Part shown: positions 27,142-37,759 of the stretch, piece after piece | How the letters are laid out: each line of letters opens with the position of its first letter | Position numbering within the stretch: the stretch's first letter is position 1 | DNA from: Anseranas semipalmata | Lineage: Eukaryota > Chordata > Aves > Anseriformes > Anseranatidae | DNA length: 64,000 nucleotides | Reading direction: 5' to 3' | NCBI GenBank assembly: GCA_013399115.1 | Contig: VXAA01006528.1 | Coordinates: 134,834 to 198,833 of the forward strand | Made by a program: the position numbers and the translations under genes | Notes under the pieces: model-generated | The model's database searches: none | Told to the model about the DNA's origin: nothing | The model's input: only the letters and a program-made list of their open reading frames with translations

Positions 27142-27889
27142 CTCAGACAGATGTTGTGATCTTTATGCAGAAGTGGCTAACATCTTCCAGCCCATACAAT
27201 GCTGCAAGTTAGAAACGATCGTAATATTGGTGAGTTTTGGGCTGGCAATGTAAAACATGAAAGATATTCCCCATTTGTGGGTCAGTTTAGACATGGAAAC
27301 ATAAGGACCTCCCTTATCTCATAACAGAGTATAGTTATTGCCTGCCAGAGCTTCTGTTCATGAATGTTGTGTTGGAGAAACACCATTTATTCCTTAATTT
27401 TGAGATTTTTTTTTTCATTAACCCATTCCTTCCTACTCACCTGCCCAAAAATTGCTCTGCAGTGGAGCAAATTTGGACTTCTGTAGTAGGCTGCCTATTT
27501 TCCCTATGGGTGAATGAGCGTGCTGGGGGGCTTTGCAAAGTTCTTGTGACTTGATTAGAGCTGTGTGGAGCCCCAGATTTGCTCGATCGTTTGACATGTA
27601 ATAAACTTAGCTACTGCTAATGTTTCAAAATCATTCTACTGGGATTGTTTCAGGACAAAAGAATGTTTCCTTTATTGTCATGTGGCCTAATTTCTTATGA
27701 CAAAGAGCTTTGCAGCAAAAACACTGGTATGAATGTAGCACCTGCACACAGTTGCATTTAATGTTCATGGACCACCAAAGATGGTATTCAAAACATACAC
27801 CGAGGCATGCTTGCGCTCAGATTTTGCTGTTTAATGGAAGACTTATCTTAATAGCATGGTGCTGTTATGTTTGTGTTTTGTTCTGCTTC

Positions 27890-27908
27890 TTTTTTTTTTT
27901 TTTTTTTT
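27890..27908. repeat. Poly-T run
   Basis: Nineteen T in a row within intron 1. No recognisable retrotransposon body on either side. Confidence 0.85.
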
Positions 27909-29724
27909 CTGGTTAAAATTAAAGTATACACAGGGGAATAGCCAAGCTGTGAGGCTGATGCTTTTACACAGCTGTTTTCGGTAACACAGATCAGGTAATT
28001 CTCAGCTTACAAGCCTTTTTGACTTAATGTTCACCTCAAGAAGGGGTGTGAAGAGCACACCCTGCCTTTGCGATAGGTGACCTGATGGGGAGGGCACATC
28101 CGTCCCCTCTGAGGTTTTGCCTCTCTTGCCAATAGATCTGCTTTGCAGGATGGAAAGTGATAGACACAATCCACATAGACTGGTGAAATATTTTTCAAGA
28201 GTGCTGTCAGATGTTTTGTTTTTAGTGATTGGGCCTCACATCTCAGACAAATAAAAAAAACAGGAATCTCTCACATTTGGTATCTGGCTTGTCTGTATTG
28301 CCTGATAACCTGAACCTGAGCACTTGTCCCCACTGTCCTCACCTGCCCTTATCTGCTCTGGCAACGTGATTTCTGGAGAAAGCAGAATTTGACGTTTTTT
28401 TCAGAGGGAGCTCTGCTCCATCAGGCTGATTTACAGCCAGAAGTGATTCATTTGTCTGAAGAAGTGGCCCTGCAGGTGGTCCCTGCCATCATGCACATCT
28501 GTGGGTGCCTCTGAGTGGGAATGTTGTTTAAGCTGCTGCTTCGGCCCCTTCTGGGCAGGGTGGCCCTGTGCTGCCCCTTGTTCCATACTGTGCACTGAAA
28601 ACAAGATTTAGGCCTGTGGGTTCCTGTAGCTGCAGCATATTTACAGCTGAATCTCTGCCTGGGTGTCTGTTACTGCCATTTGTTGTGGTTTTTCATTTTG
28701 TGCAGGTGGAAATGAGGGAAAGGGATGTACACTGCAACCCTGCAGTGGTTTGCAGGAGGGATGGAAAAAAATACCCCAACAACCCATCTCTTCATGTATT
28801 CTTGAATTATGCAGGCTGATGTGTCGCAATGAAGTTGTATCAACCTGTGCTTCAAAGGGAAAGGTCAAGTCTTGATAAAATCCCGCTTTTCCCAAACTCT
28901 GTGGGTTTCAGCAATTGCCTCCACAAACGTTCCAGTGGAAACAGAAGGGGAATGCCCAAGTTAAGACTCCTGGTCTGTTAAAGTTGGATTGAGCTGGAAG
29001 ACACGGCCCAGGACAGATAGCACGCTGTTGCTTATGAGTAAGGAATGTAGAGAGTATTTATAAAAAGCATATGTTGTCTGGCCCTCACAGATGCACCACA
29101 CCTCCTCTGTCTTACAAAAAAATGAAGGTGTTTGCATGGTAGCAACAACTCGGTGGCATTGCTGTCGAATCATGTATGTCATGGGAAGCCTGATGGCTGT
29201 TAGTAACAACAGGAAGAAGGATTATTTTCCCCTTGGCCTGTTTACAGCTACATGTTAAATATTTACATTGATTCATGTTTTCACTGGGTGTCTTGTCTTT
29301 TTTTTTTTTTTTAAATATCCTTAACATTAGTACTTCCAAATTCCTTGTTTCTTTATGGAATCCGCTCCTCACCAGATACAGACGCCATGTGTGTAAGTGT
29401 GTATATATATTTGTCCAAATGTACAGATACAGTTAATTCTAAAGAGAATCAAGTTATCTTCAACTGCATGGAAAGCAAAGCCTGTCAGCAGCTGTTAAGC
29501 AAGTTGGCTGTAAAATACAGTGACCAGAAAAATATGTTAATACATGGTGTCAAACAAATGGCATAACAGCTAGTTATATACTTTGTTTATGAGAGACACA
29601 AATAACAAACCCTTATTGTCTCAGTGAGTCTACAGTGATGTGAGCTAAATTATCTTTAACATCGGTGTCCTTGTAAAAATGATGCTGACTAGTAGAGCAG
29701 CTTCTTAGTGTAGTCCTGATGTCA

Positions 29725-29772
29725 GTAAAGCATTTAAATAAATGCTTTAATAAATTAATTTAAATGCTTTAC
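29725..29772. repeat. Perfect 15-bp inverted repeat with 18-base spacer
   Basis: GTAAAGCATTTAAAT at 29725-29739 is exactly reverse-complementary to ATTTAAATGCTTTAC at 29758-29772. The spacer contains a further partial copy, AAATGCTTTA. The structure is a strong AT-rich hairpin about 560 bases before the first visible TMTC1 exon. It may be a palindromic short transposon relic or replication-slippage product. It is AT-rich compared with typical microRNA precursors. Confidence 0.9.
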
Positions 29773-30330
29773 CTCCAGTATGCAAAAGCATTTTGAAAGT
29801 GAGATGGCAATGAATGTTCCTGTTGTACCAAGCCGATGCTCCAGCGTCTTACTGAGTCCTTATCCTGGTTATTCCCAAGCAAAGCATCTATTCCATAGTA
29901 GAAAATCGTTACCCGTATTGTAAAGCTGCCACGAGGCTGAGAAGCACAGGAGGTGCTGACAGGGAAATAGGCCACGTGCTGTACTTCTGATGGTGGACCG
30001 TGTTAGTTGCTGCTAAGGAAGCACATCTATTGTTTCACTGCAGCAAACCTAACGTAATGCTAGGACGCATGCCTCTCCCATCTCCGTGTCATGAAGCTTG
30101 CCAAATTCAACCACATATTTTAGAGGGAAAACTGGGGAAGTGGTTTCTCTTTAATTAGATAAACCAGAAGTTCAGAGCAATTTTCACTAATTAGTTTAAT
30201 AGCACTTGCATTAGAAGACTGCAAATCAGGCAAAAAGAATAATTTAGAGTATTTGAAAGATGTCCTGCTATTGCAAGGCCACTCCATTCTAGTCCAGTCT
30301 AGTTATGGCTCTTTTTTTTTTCCCTTACAG

Positions 30331-30508
30331 GTTAAACATATTACTGGCTGGTATGAACCCCTTCTATTTCCATGCAGTGAATGTAATTTTACACTGTCTA
30401 GTGACTCTTGTGCTGATGTATACTTGCGACAAAGCTGTGTTCAAGGACTGTCGACTTGCTTTTGTCACAGCACTGTTCTTTGCTGTGCATCCCATTCACA
30501 CAGAGGCT
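30331..30508 (+). CDS. TMTC1: TMTC1 coding exon (probably exon 2): membrane core and HPIHTEA motif
   Basis: The acceptor is a T-rich tract ending CTTACAG before 30331; the donor is GT at 30509 (GCT|GTAAGT). The first base completes a codon begun in the missing exon 1 (K or R expected). Then 59 codons run from LNILLAGMNPFYFHAVN to HPIHTEA. Two hydrophobic segments are visible: roughly residues 14-31 (VNVILHCLVTLVLMYTC) and residues 42-53 (LAFVTALFFAVH). The Asn-Pro-Phe-Tyr-Phe-His-Ala-Val-Asn start and the His-Pro-Ile-His-Thr-Glu-Ala end are family hallmarks of TMTC O-mannosyltransferases. The exon ends in phase 0, matching the next exon. Reading past the donor gives only a few codons to a stop (the GTG|TGA region), as expected for intron. 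Confidence 0.93.
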
Positions 30509-32185
30509 GTAAGTATGTGACACAAAACATGGTAACACAGAAGCTAAAAATAAATGTACACTTTATTTTTTTCTTTTAAAGAAACCTCTGAGCCATACAG
30601 AATGTGATAGTTGTGATATTTGCTTTGGAGGATCAAAGGTGAGAATATGTTAAAATAATTTGCAGGAGTCCTTAAGAAAACCATGGATTCAGACTTGCCA
30701 TCTTCCTGCTCCTGTGCTAAATTCTAAGTGACGGTCCCAGTCAGCAGTGCCAGCAGTAAATGGACAGTCATTCACTGGACGAAAATGTTGAGTCTTCTGA
30801 AACCAAGCAAATCAGTGAGGCTGCTGCCTCCTGCTGGGACATTGTTCCATGCCTTCACTCGTCTTCTTTAGTCATCAGTTTAAGGTGGGAAAAAGCGAAG
30901 GGAGAATTAGCGTGTGTTCTGGACACCATTACTCAAATAGAGGTGATATGACACACGGGTTAATTTTTATTGCTTTCAATTAAAAACTAAGAATATGATC
31001 TTCAGAAAAACGTTAGCTTAATAAATGCCATGGTAAGTTTACAGAGCAACAGCTCATACTGCACTTTTTTCTGTTTGTTCTACGAAAACGCTTAAAGACT
31101 TAGTCATTCTACAACTGCAGTCTGTTAGCGTGGGGAGTTACTTCTCCTGTGGATAAAATGAGTCTTGCTGTCTTTGAAAAGGAAATGCAATGTGTAGCTG
31201 TCCATGCTTAAAAAAAGAAATGCACTTGTTAGCTGAGATACCATTGGCATCATAGACTTGTAACGAGCCTTTGTAAATTAGTGAGCGAAACGGCTGCCGT
31301 GGCTGAGAACTTCTGAGGAGAGATTGCCTTAATAACAAAAAGCCATGAGCTTTACAGTTACTCCCTGTGCTGTCTCGTGTGAACTGATCAGCTAGGCACC
31401 TTTTGATAATACATCTTTATAGTATAGGGGAGGTTTTAGAAGAGGCACTCTTTGAATTTATTTTTGTGGGGGTCAGAACTTAAAAAGGTTAAAATGAATG
31501 CCAGAGCACTGAATATAGCTTAATTGTGTAATCTCAAAAGAGGCAAAATTTCAAAGGGCCTTTAATTTGATTTATGTTCAATTTTAGATCTTTATGAAAT
31601 GGAATATTGAAATATTTTGTAAAAAGAATGTTTATATGTTCTTCTTCAGTATTCCCTTTCTTACAAAGAGATTTTGTTAATTGATATGTGGAAAAGCTGT
31701 CATAGATTATTCAAAGAGAATAAATTACATATCACTCTATTACTTTTTGTTGATAAAGTTTATTCAAATGTTAATTATATATAATAAGTCTTCTCCAAAG
31801 AGTTGTTTTTCCATCAGTCCTTTTCTTTAACAAATCTCAGTTCTGGGACTTTGATGCGTTTCTCATTCAAGTCTTCTTAACACAAAATCAAAACAGATTC
31901 CTAAAACCGGTATTTTTCTATGCAACTTTATCAATATTTTAAAAAGAACTTAAAGAATGACTTCTCTGTTGGATTACTCACTTGTTTTGCCAAGTGAGAA
32001 ATGCAGCAGACAAAACTGAGTATATCCTACACTAACCAAGTAGCATTTTGGAGTGATGAGGGAGGATAACAAAGATATAAAAGCTTAAAATAGTAGCAGT
32101 TAGCATGGATCGTTGAAACAGTCACTGAATGTACATGCCTTTTTATATATCTGCTTTTACATCTGTACATCTCTTTTCCTTCTAG
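30509..32185 (+). other. TMTC1: TMTC1 intron between the first and second visible coding exons
   Basis: GTAAGT donor and TTCCTTCTAG acceptor; 1677 bases, AT-rich towards the 3' half (about 31480-32000). No other exon, repeat family or RNA gene was recognised. Confidence 0.85.
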
Positions 32186-32259
32186 GTAACAGGTATAGTA
32201 GGCAGAGCGGATGTCCTAGCCTGCCTACTCTTTCTGTTGGCTTTTCTCTCCTATAATAG
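32186..32259 (+). CDS. TMTC1: TMTC1 coding exon (probably exon 3): GIVGRADVLA segment
   Basis: This is a small 74-base exon after the acceptor TTCTAG, ending at AG|GTATGG (GT at 32260). It encodes 24 codons, VTGIVGRADVLACLLFLLAF then LSYN, plus two bases (AG) that join the next exon's G to form Arg. The sequence continues directly from HPIHTEA of the previous exon, reproducing the uninterrupted family motif. Gly-Arg-Ala-Asp is conserved in TMTC proteins and precedes a strongly hydrophobic membrane helix (about residues 10-21). The exon is too short to be found as a long open frame. It is recognised by motif, splice sites and phase. Confidence 0.93.
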
Positions 32260-33390
32260 GTATGGATCCTTGGTGTCAGTTGTTATGATATGATGAGATG
32301 CTCTGGTTTGAGGAGGAAATCCATTGGGTTCTGGTTATTGCTGGCAGAGGTACTTCCTCCAGCACTGTGCTGTGTAGCAGTGTTCTGGTCCCTGCTGCAG
32401 TTGGAGTGCCAGATAAGTGACACTTATGAAAATGAATAAGCTTTAAAAAGAGAACTTGGCGTTTAAGATGCCCTCTTCCGTTGACAGTACAAACTGACTG
32501 TACACAAGAGGAGTGTTTGTAGAGCTGGGCCTGAAATTACAAAGAAATGCTTTCAACTGAAGGCAGATTGTCTCTTTGGAGAGGGGAATCCAGTCTGTGA
32601 GAGTTCCGGATTGTGTCCAGATAATTAGTCGTCCTTTTCAGATGAAAACTTGGCACTGTTTGCTGGTCTGTGTCCTAAAACTGTAACTGAACAAGCACAG
32701 ATAAGAAATAGCTTTACTTGGATAGAGTTGCTGCCCCCTTCACATTGCTGTTTCATTTGGGAATGGCACTGTGCCATCATGGTCATGTGGAAGAGCCTCT
32801 TGTGTCCTTCTTGGGACGTTTGCTACAAATCTGTACTGCTGTTTTCATCTGAAGGTTTCAAAGGTCTAAAACTGGTAGTGACCCTATAGAAATTTTGTTT
32901 GATTTTTGTTTCTTTCTTACCTTTTGCCCTCTCATACAGGCTTAGTGCCCAGGTTTTTAAGGATCAGGACACACACTGACCCAGGGGAATGTGGGTGGGA
33001 TGGAGGAATATTTGCTTGTATGGTGCATTTTGTCACATGAGGAGAACTAAGCATGTGTGTTCTAGATGATGGAAAGCAGGAGTTTTTCTGCCCTTTCTGT
33101 CTTTATACTTTTCCTTCCTCTGACTGTTTTAGGTCTACTTTGTCTTTCTGCTTGTCTTTTTTTTCTTCTGCTGCTCAAGTTCCTGGTGTACCTCTCAATA
33201 TTTGTGTTTTCCCTTCCTGTCCTAGTGTCTAAACCTTTCTTCATTTATCAGCAAACACTGTAGATTGTTCACATGACTTACTACCAGGACTTTAAGAAAT
33301 TAAGAAAAAGTGCCTCAATATTTCTGTGAATGTAGTACATATGAAAATAACAGAAAAGTTAAAAGTATGTTTGTCGAATCTCTTTTTCAG
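32260..33390 (+). other. TMTC1: TMTC1 intron between the second and third visible coding exons
   Basis: 1131 bases with a GTATGG donor and TCTCTTTTTCAG acceptor. It contains a pyrimidine-rich stretch near 33080-33240 that creates a leucine-rich open frame of no evident significance. No repeat family or RNA gene was recognised. Confidence 0.85.
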
Positions 33391-33567
33391 GAGCGTGGAT
33401 CAGCTTTATGTTGGGGAACATTTCCCTCCCACTGCCTCCCCATTCTTTTTGCTGCTTAGTTTATTCCTTGGGACGTGTGCAATGCTGGTGAAAGAAACTG
33501 GAGTCACTGTGTTTGGTGTGTGCTTGGTTTATGACTTCTTTTCCCTCTCCTGCAATGGCCTCAAACC
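33391..33567 (+). CDS. TMTC1: TMTC1 coding exon (probably exon 4): KETGVTVFGVCLVYD segment
   Basis: The exon has 177 bases; acceptor TTTTTCAG before 33391 and donor CC|GTAAGT (GT at 33568). The leading G completes Arg; 58 codons follow, ending in Leu-Lys, then CC of a split Pro codon. Visible parts are a short lumenal or cytosolic loop (SVDQLYVGEHFPPTAS), a helix with PFFLLLSLFLGTCAMLV, the conserved Lys-Glu-Thr-Gly-Val-Thr, then a second hydrophobic run FGVCLVYDFFSLS. The Lys-Glu-Thr-Gly motif between membrane segments is shared by the TMTC family. Phase 2 at both ends agrees with its neighbours. Confidence 0.93.
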
Positions 33568-35380
33568 GTAAGTAGTTGCTATGCTTGCTGTGCTTTCCAA
33601 GTGTTGCCACCTGTATGTACAGAATATATATCATTATGCATAGCACTGTGGGAGGTGGTCTTATCCTGCTGAATTAGATGGCACACATTTGACAGATTTG
33701 GAAGGCACCAAAATTACATTCTGGTTTTGTTGTTTGTTACTCTATAGCTGTCTGTTAGCTTTTGCTGGGTATGTAGACCAGATGTGAAGAATTGATCTCT
33801 AAAATGCTCAGTTCATTCTGGCAAGACTAATATTTATTTTTTGCATGGGGAGCTCAGACTGAAGGGTCAACATCTTAAAATTTCTCTATCTTAACTCCTT
33901 CCACTAGCAGTATCTGCATCATGATTCAGTCACAACGCCATGGTTGTAGAAATATGTTATTACACTTAGTAGTAAAATCAGGTTTGATCCTTCCTGTGCT
34001 CACAAAATGGAAAAAGAGGGAAAATATCCAGACAGTTCTGGAATGATTGGAATAATTAGTAGATCTTAGCAGTTACTGGAGAAAAATCAAATCCTTTGAA
34101 GACTGTATCTGTCACCCACTTAGTTTTGCAATAACTATGCAACTCTGCATCTTCATTAAAAGGCCTAAGTCTTTCAGTTGATAGAAGCTGTTTTATATGC
34201 ATTTCTGTCCCATACCGTACCTGGTACAGATCTGTCAACAAGTGAGCGAATGTAAGAGCTTGCTGCCACCAGCAATGGGAGATCTTGCTCCTGCCATCAT
34301 CTTCCATGTTCCTACTTGCGTTGTCTCCAGGGCTCTGGAGCCTGTCCTACCCCTGCAGGAGCTAGTGTGCACTATATAGGCTATAGGAAAAGACACCGAA
34401 TTCATGTTTCTGCAGTAGTGAATTAAGTCAGCTCCCAGTAGGGTTTGGGAAGTTGGCTGAGGATTTCTCCTGTTTTGATCCGATGAGTAAGTCGTAATGG
34501 TGTCACTGGTGGGCAGGTAGCCAGCAAGGAGTTTCTGGGGGCTGACAGCCGGCACGCTGCTTGCAATGCTTGCATTTGCAGGCTGCCGGTTGGCGTTCCC
34601 AGAGCTGCCTGGCTGACACAGAATGACACAAATGTTAATTAATCTTGGGAAAATCTATACCCCCTTCTCCCCCACTCCCCTCAATATGCCTCTTCCCTTA
34701 GGTTTACTTTCCGGTGGCCTCTTCAGGTTTTTCCTGTGCTTCAGCAGCATCCAGTTGCCCAGATATGGCAGCAATTTAGCTTGCAGCTCTATAGTCCAGA
34801 TGTGCTGCATTTTAATATTTGCTCTAGTTGCATGTATTGTGCACTTTTCTGTCTGTGGCACTCAGTGTTTTATGACTGTATTTGATTTTTTTTTTTTTTT
34901 AAGGGGCAGCGGAAAACCAGCAGCCTTCTATGTGCTGCTGAAACTCATCTCCTCCTGCTCCTCCCTCCAACCTGTACAGATCTGATTTCTGTTTAAAAGA
35001 GGCAGAGCACCAGTTATTTTCTACAACAAAAAATTAAGGATTGTGGCATATTCTTCTCACAGTGCTTCCCATCACACCACAGGTCCAAAGAACAGTTTCA
35101 CATGGGTGTGCTCGTCTTCTGTTGCTCTTGGGTCTTCTCCTCTAGTTCTAGTTAGGAACCAATAAGTCCTGTCCTCCCAGCACATATAGACTTTGTATTT
35201 TAGATTAAATAAAATGTTGTCTATTGCAGTTAGACACCGTGTTGTGCTGTTTGCATAATGTTCAACCTTTTTTGATAAGTAAAAATGGGAGAAAAAAAAA
35301 AAACTTAAAAGTCTTTTCTTATCTTTCCCGTTGCCCTTTTTCCCCCCTTTTCTCTGCTTTCCCATTCAACGCCTCATCAG
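33568..35380 (+). other. TMTC1: TMTC1 intron between the third and fourth visible coding exons
   Basis: 1813 bases with a GTAAGT donor. Before the acceptor a long pyrimidine tract (about 35311-35380) ends in CTCATCAG. A poly-T run lies near 34887-34900. The open frame at 34623-34985 spans pyrimidine-rich DNA and has no recognised domain. Confidence 0.85.
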
Positions 35381-35587
35381 GAGGAACGGGGGGATCCACC
35401 AGAGACCTGCCCGGCAGCCTGCGGCTTCGCCCCCCGCCTCGCTGCCGGTCCCTGTGGCCGGCCGGGAGAACGGTAAGCATCGCTTCGCGCACAGGGGCAC
35501 CTGGAGCTCGTGCCACCCCACCTCGCCCGAGGAGCAGCGCAGCGGTGGCCTTCCTGTGCCCAGCAAAGCCATCTGGGCCATTCGGAG
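35381..35587 (+). CDS. TMTC1: TMTC1 coding exon (probably exon 5): Pro/Arg/Ser-rich loop
   Basis: The exon has 207 bases, is GC- and CpG-rich, with acceptor CTCATCAG and donor GGAG|GTACTG (GT at 35588). The leading G completes Pro. Then 68 codons run from RNGGIHQRPARQPAASPPAS through GRENGKHRFAHRGTWSS to SKAIWAIR, with AG left for the next exon. It is low-complexity, hydrophilic and rich in Pro, Arg, Ser and Gly, so it is a loop between membrane helices. TMTC1 proteins carry such a variable loop here, with an R-E-N-G-K segment and an S-x-A-V/I-W segment, which argues against the other paralogues. An internal GTAAGC at 35473 is a stronger-looking donor but would change the phase. The next exon is beyond the window. 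Confidence 0.87.
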
Positions 35588-36025
35588 GTACTGCCGGCCG
35601 CCTGGCCCTCCGCTTCACAGCGGTTTGCTTCACAGCTTGTCCTATCTTACTGTGTCAGCTCATTCGCTTTGTTTTAGGCGCTCTGAGCCTGAAATCTGCT
35701 GTAATCTTTCTTGCCCTACTGGGGAGGGAGGAGAGGAGCAGGTAGGAGAACGGGCAAGGGAAGAAGAAGAAGGGAACTGAAAAGTGCATTTCTTCTGCTT
35801 GGAAAGGGAGAATATCTATCTGAGGACTGTCCATGTCCTGAGACCTCCTATCCTAATATGATATTGGTAGGCAATGCTCTCCTTCCCACCTTATTCACAG
35901 AGAAAGACAACACTGTAATTCTAGCAGGAATGTGAAGAGTCGGAACGTGTGCATGTGTACAACAATGCCTGAAGTGAAGCAAGTGCTATATATCTCTAAG
36001 TACACATCTGTAGGTATAATTTCTA

Positions 36026-36083
36026 CATGCATGTGTGCATGCATATATATATATGTGAGTGGGTGTGCATATTTATGTATGCA
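36026..36083. repeat. Alternating purine-pyrimidine tract (CATG / AT / TG)
   Basis: Steps of GCATGTGTGCATGCATATAT are followed by more AT and TG steps. This is a short alternating tract with Z-DNA or cruciform potential. It is otherwise ordinary intronic simple sequence. Confidence 0.8.
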
Positions 36084-37716
36084 GATGAAAGTTGAGGTGA
36101 TGCCCACTCTTGCTTTATGCCTGAGAGTTTGCATATAATGGTGAAAGCTGGGCTCAGGCAGCAGCAGAATGATTTTTTTACTGGTAGCATTCCAGCAGTT
36201 CTCGACATGTTCACTGTGCATCTCATTTGGGAAGGAAGGACTCTTCCTTAATTTAAGACCATGCTCTGACATCGGGCCAGTGCTCGGTGCCCTTGTTCAT
36301 TCTGAATAGCGTTGAGTTGGTAAGAGCATTTACAAGGGTAAGACTCAGCATCTGGGTCATGGATCTGTGCCAGGGTGTTGTTTTTTCTTTATTTTAACCT
36401 TGGCCTTTGTATAGTCTCCCTGGTAGCTCTTGCTTACCAGCTTGCCTGTGGCCTGGTGATAGGCTTTCTTGTCTCCTTGGGCTCTGCAGCTAGGCTGAAA
36501 AGTTGCAGTGTCTTTGTTTAACTCTGGGACTCCCTGAGAAAGTATGTGAAATGGAAATGGGAGCTAAACCCTGTGTGGGAAGCATAGCCAACCAGCACTA
36601 TACAGCAAAATGCAGAAATATGTGAGCTTACGCACAGACTGCCTGTCCAGAAAAGCAAAACAGCTTCTTCAAAACACATAGGTACCTGAAAGCCAAATGA
36701 ATACAGAATCAAAGTGCTCTGGCCACAGTGCCATAATAGCAAAATTTTTGTTCCTCCAAGTGGGCAGACCACTTGAAGGGACAAAACTTGGAGAGAGAAG
36801 TGGAGAAGCACTCTTCTGGAGGCCTGTCTGAAGTCCAGTGGGGATTTTTCCCATGTCTCTCCCTCTCTGGAGGAAGCTGCCTTCTCTCTGTTTTTCTCAA
36901 CTGTTCCTCTTCAGCTGAAGTTCACACCTTTGAGGTTGATGGTGGGGGTGGGAGAGAGAAAGAAGGGAAGGACAGTTGGCTGTTGATATCATAGAGGTGC
37001 CCCCACTGTGTTGTCCAAAGTGACTTCAAGTATTTTGCATTATTGAAATTCAGAAGAAACCCTGAACTTGAGAGGTGTTGGATTTGTGTTTCTGGAAGGA
37101 GGAAGGAGCTCTTACTGTCATGCTGAGGGGTGGTGGTTTCTGCTGGTTATTGCAGCTGCAGCCATCCCAATGAGCAAACGACAGGTTTCAGCATCAGCAT
37201 ACTGCTTTATTGCTGATCTTGGTTTTTAACTACAAAATAGTCACAGTATGATTTAATTTGGAGAACTATAATAATGAATTGTCCCACACTACCTATTTCT
37301 TGGAGAAAGTGTTTTGTTCCTTGAATAGATCAGAAATCATCTGCTGCAGTTCTCTGTTCATTTAATCTTGCTGCATCAGTATGTACGGTATACTGGCTGT
37401 TACATGAAATCCATACCTTCTCAGATCACAGAATCTGTTTTTCTATATTTAGTTTAAATGGCTCAGCCCACTCAAGAGCTTCTGAGATGCAGACTGATCG
37501 TCCTGGTGTTTAGTCTGATGGGTCTGACTTGTGTGGGGTTGTTTTTTTGGCTTTGTTTTTAACAAGGAGAGGAGTGGGTTTGGCTGTGTTGCCTCTGTGT
37601 GTGGGAACCCATGACAGAAGAATGATGAGGAAGTTGAGACTTTCAGAGTGGCTAAGTGCCAGCTGCTCCCGTACCCGGACTCTTCTGGCAGTTGGGAACA
37701 GCTCCTAAAGCATTAG

Positions 37717-37759
37717 TTTTTGTTGTTGTTGTTGTTGTTGTTTTGTTTTGTTTTTTTTT
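37717..37759. repeat. TTG microsatellite running into TTTTG and poly-T
   Basis: Seven TTG-type units are followed by TTTTG units and nine T. It has the same internal architecture as the repeat at 14177-14219 but in reversed unit order. Confidence 0.9.

Larger units (their letters stand above)
18661..30330 (+). other. TMTC1: TMTC1 intron 1 (no exon recognised)
   Basis: About 11.7 kb lie between the CpG island and the first visible coding exon. I looked for the missing amino-terminal coding motifs (an Asn-Asp-Phe-Trp-Gly or Ser-Tyr-Arg-Pro type segment) and did not find them, which supports exon 1 being in the gap. CpG density decays to background by about 18900. Contents are AT-leaning unique sequence, short homopolymers (G9 near 19986, poly-A near 20802, poly-T at 27890), a GC-richer patch at 23620-23900, and an unassigned 219-codon open frame at 26482-27141. 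A palindrome lies at 29725-29772. No CR1 copy was recognised here. Confidence 0.6.
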
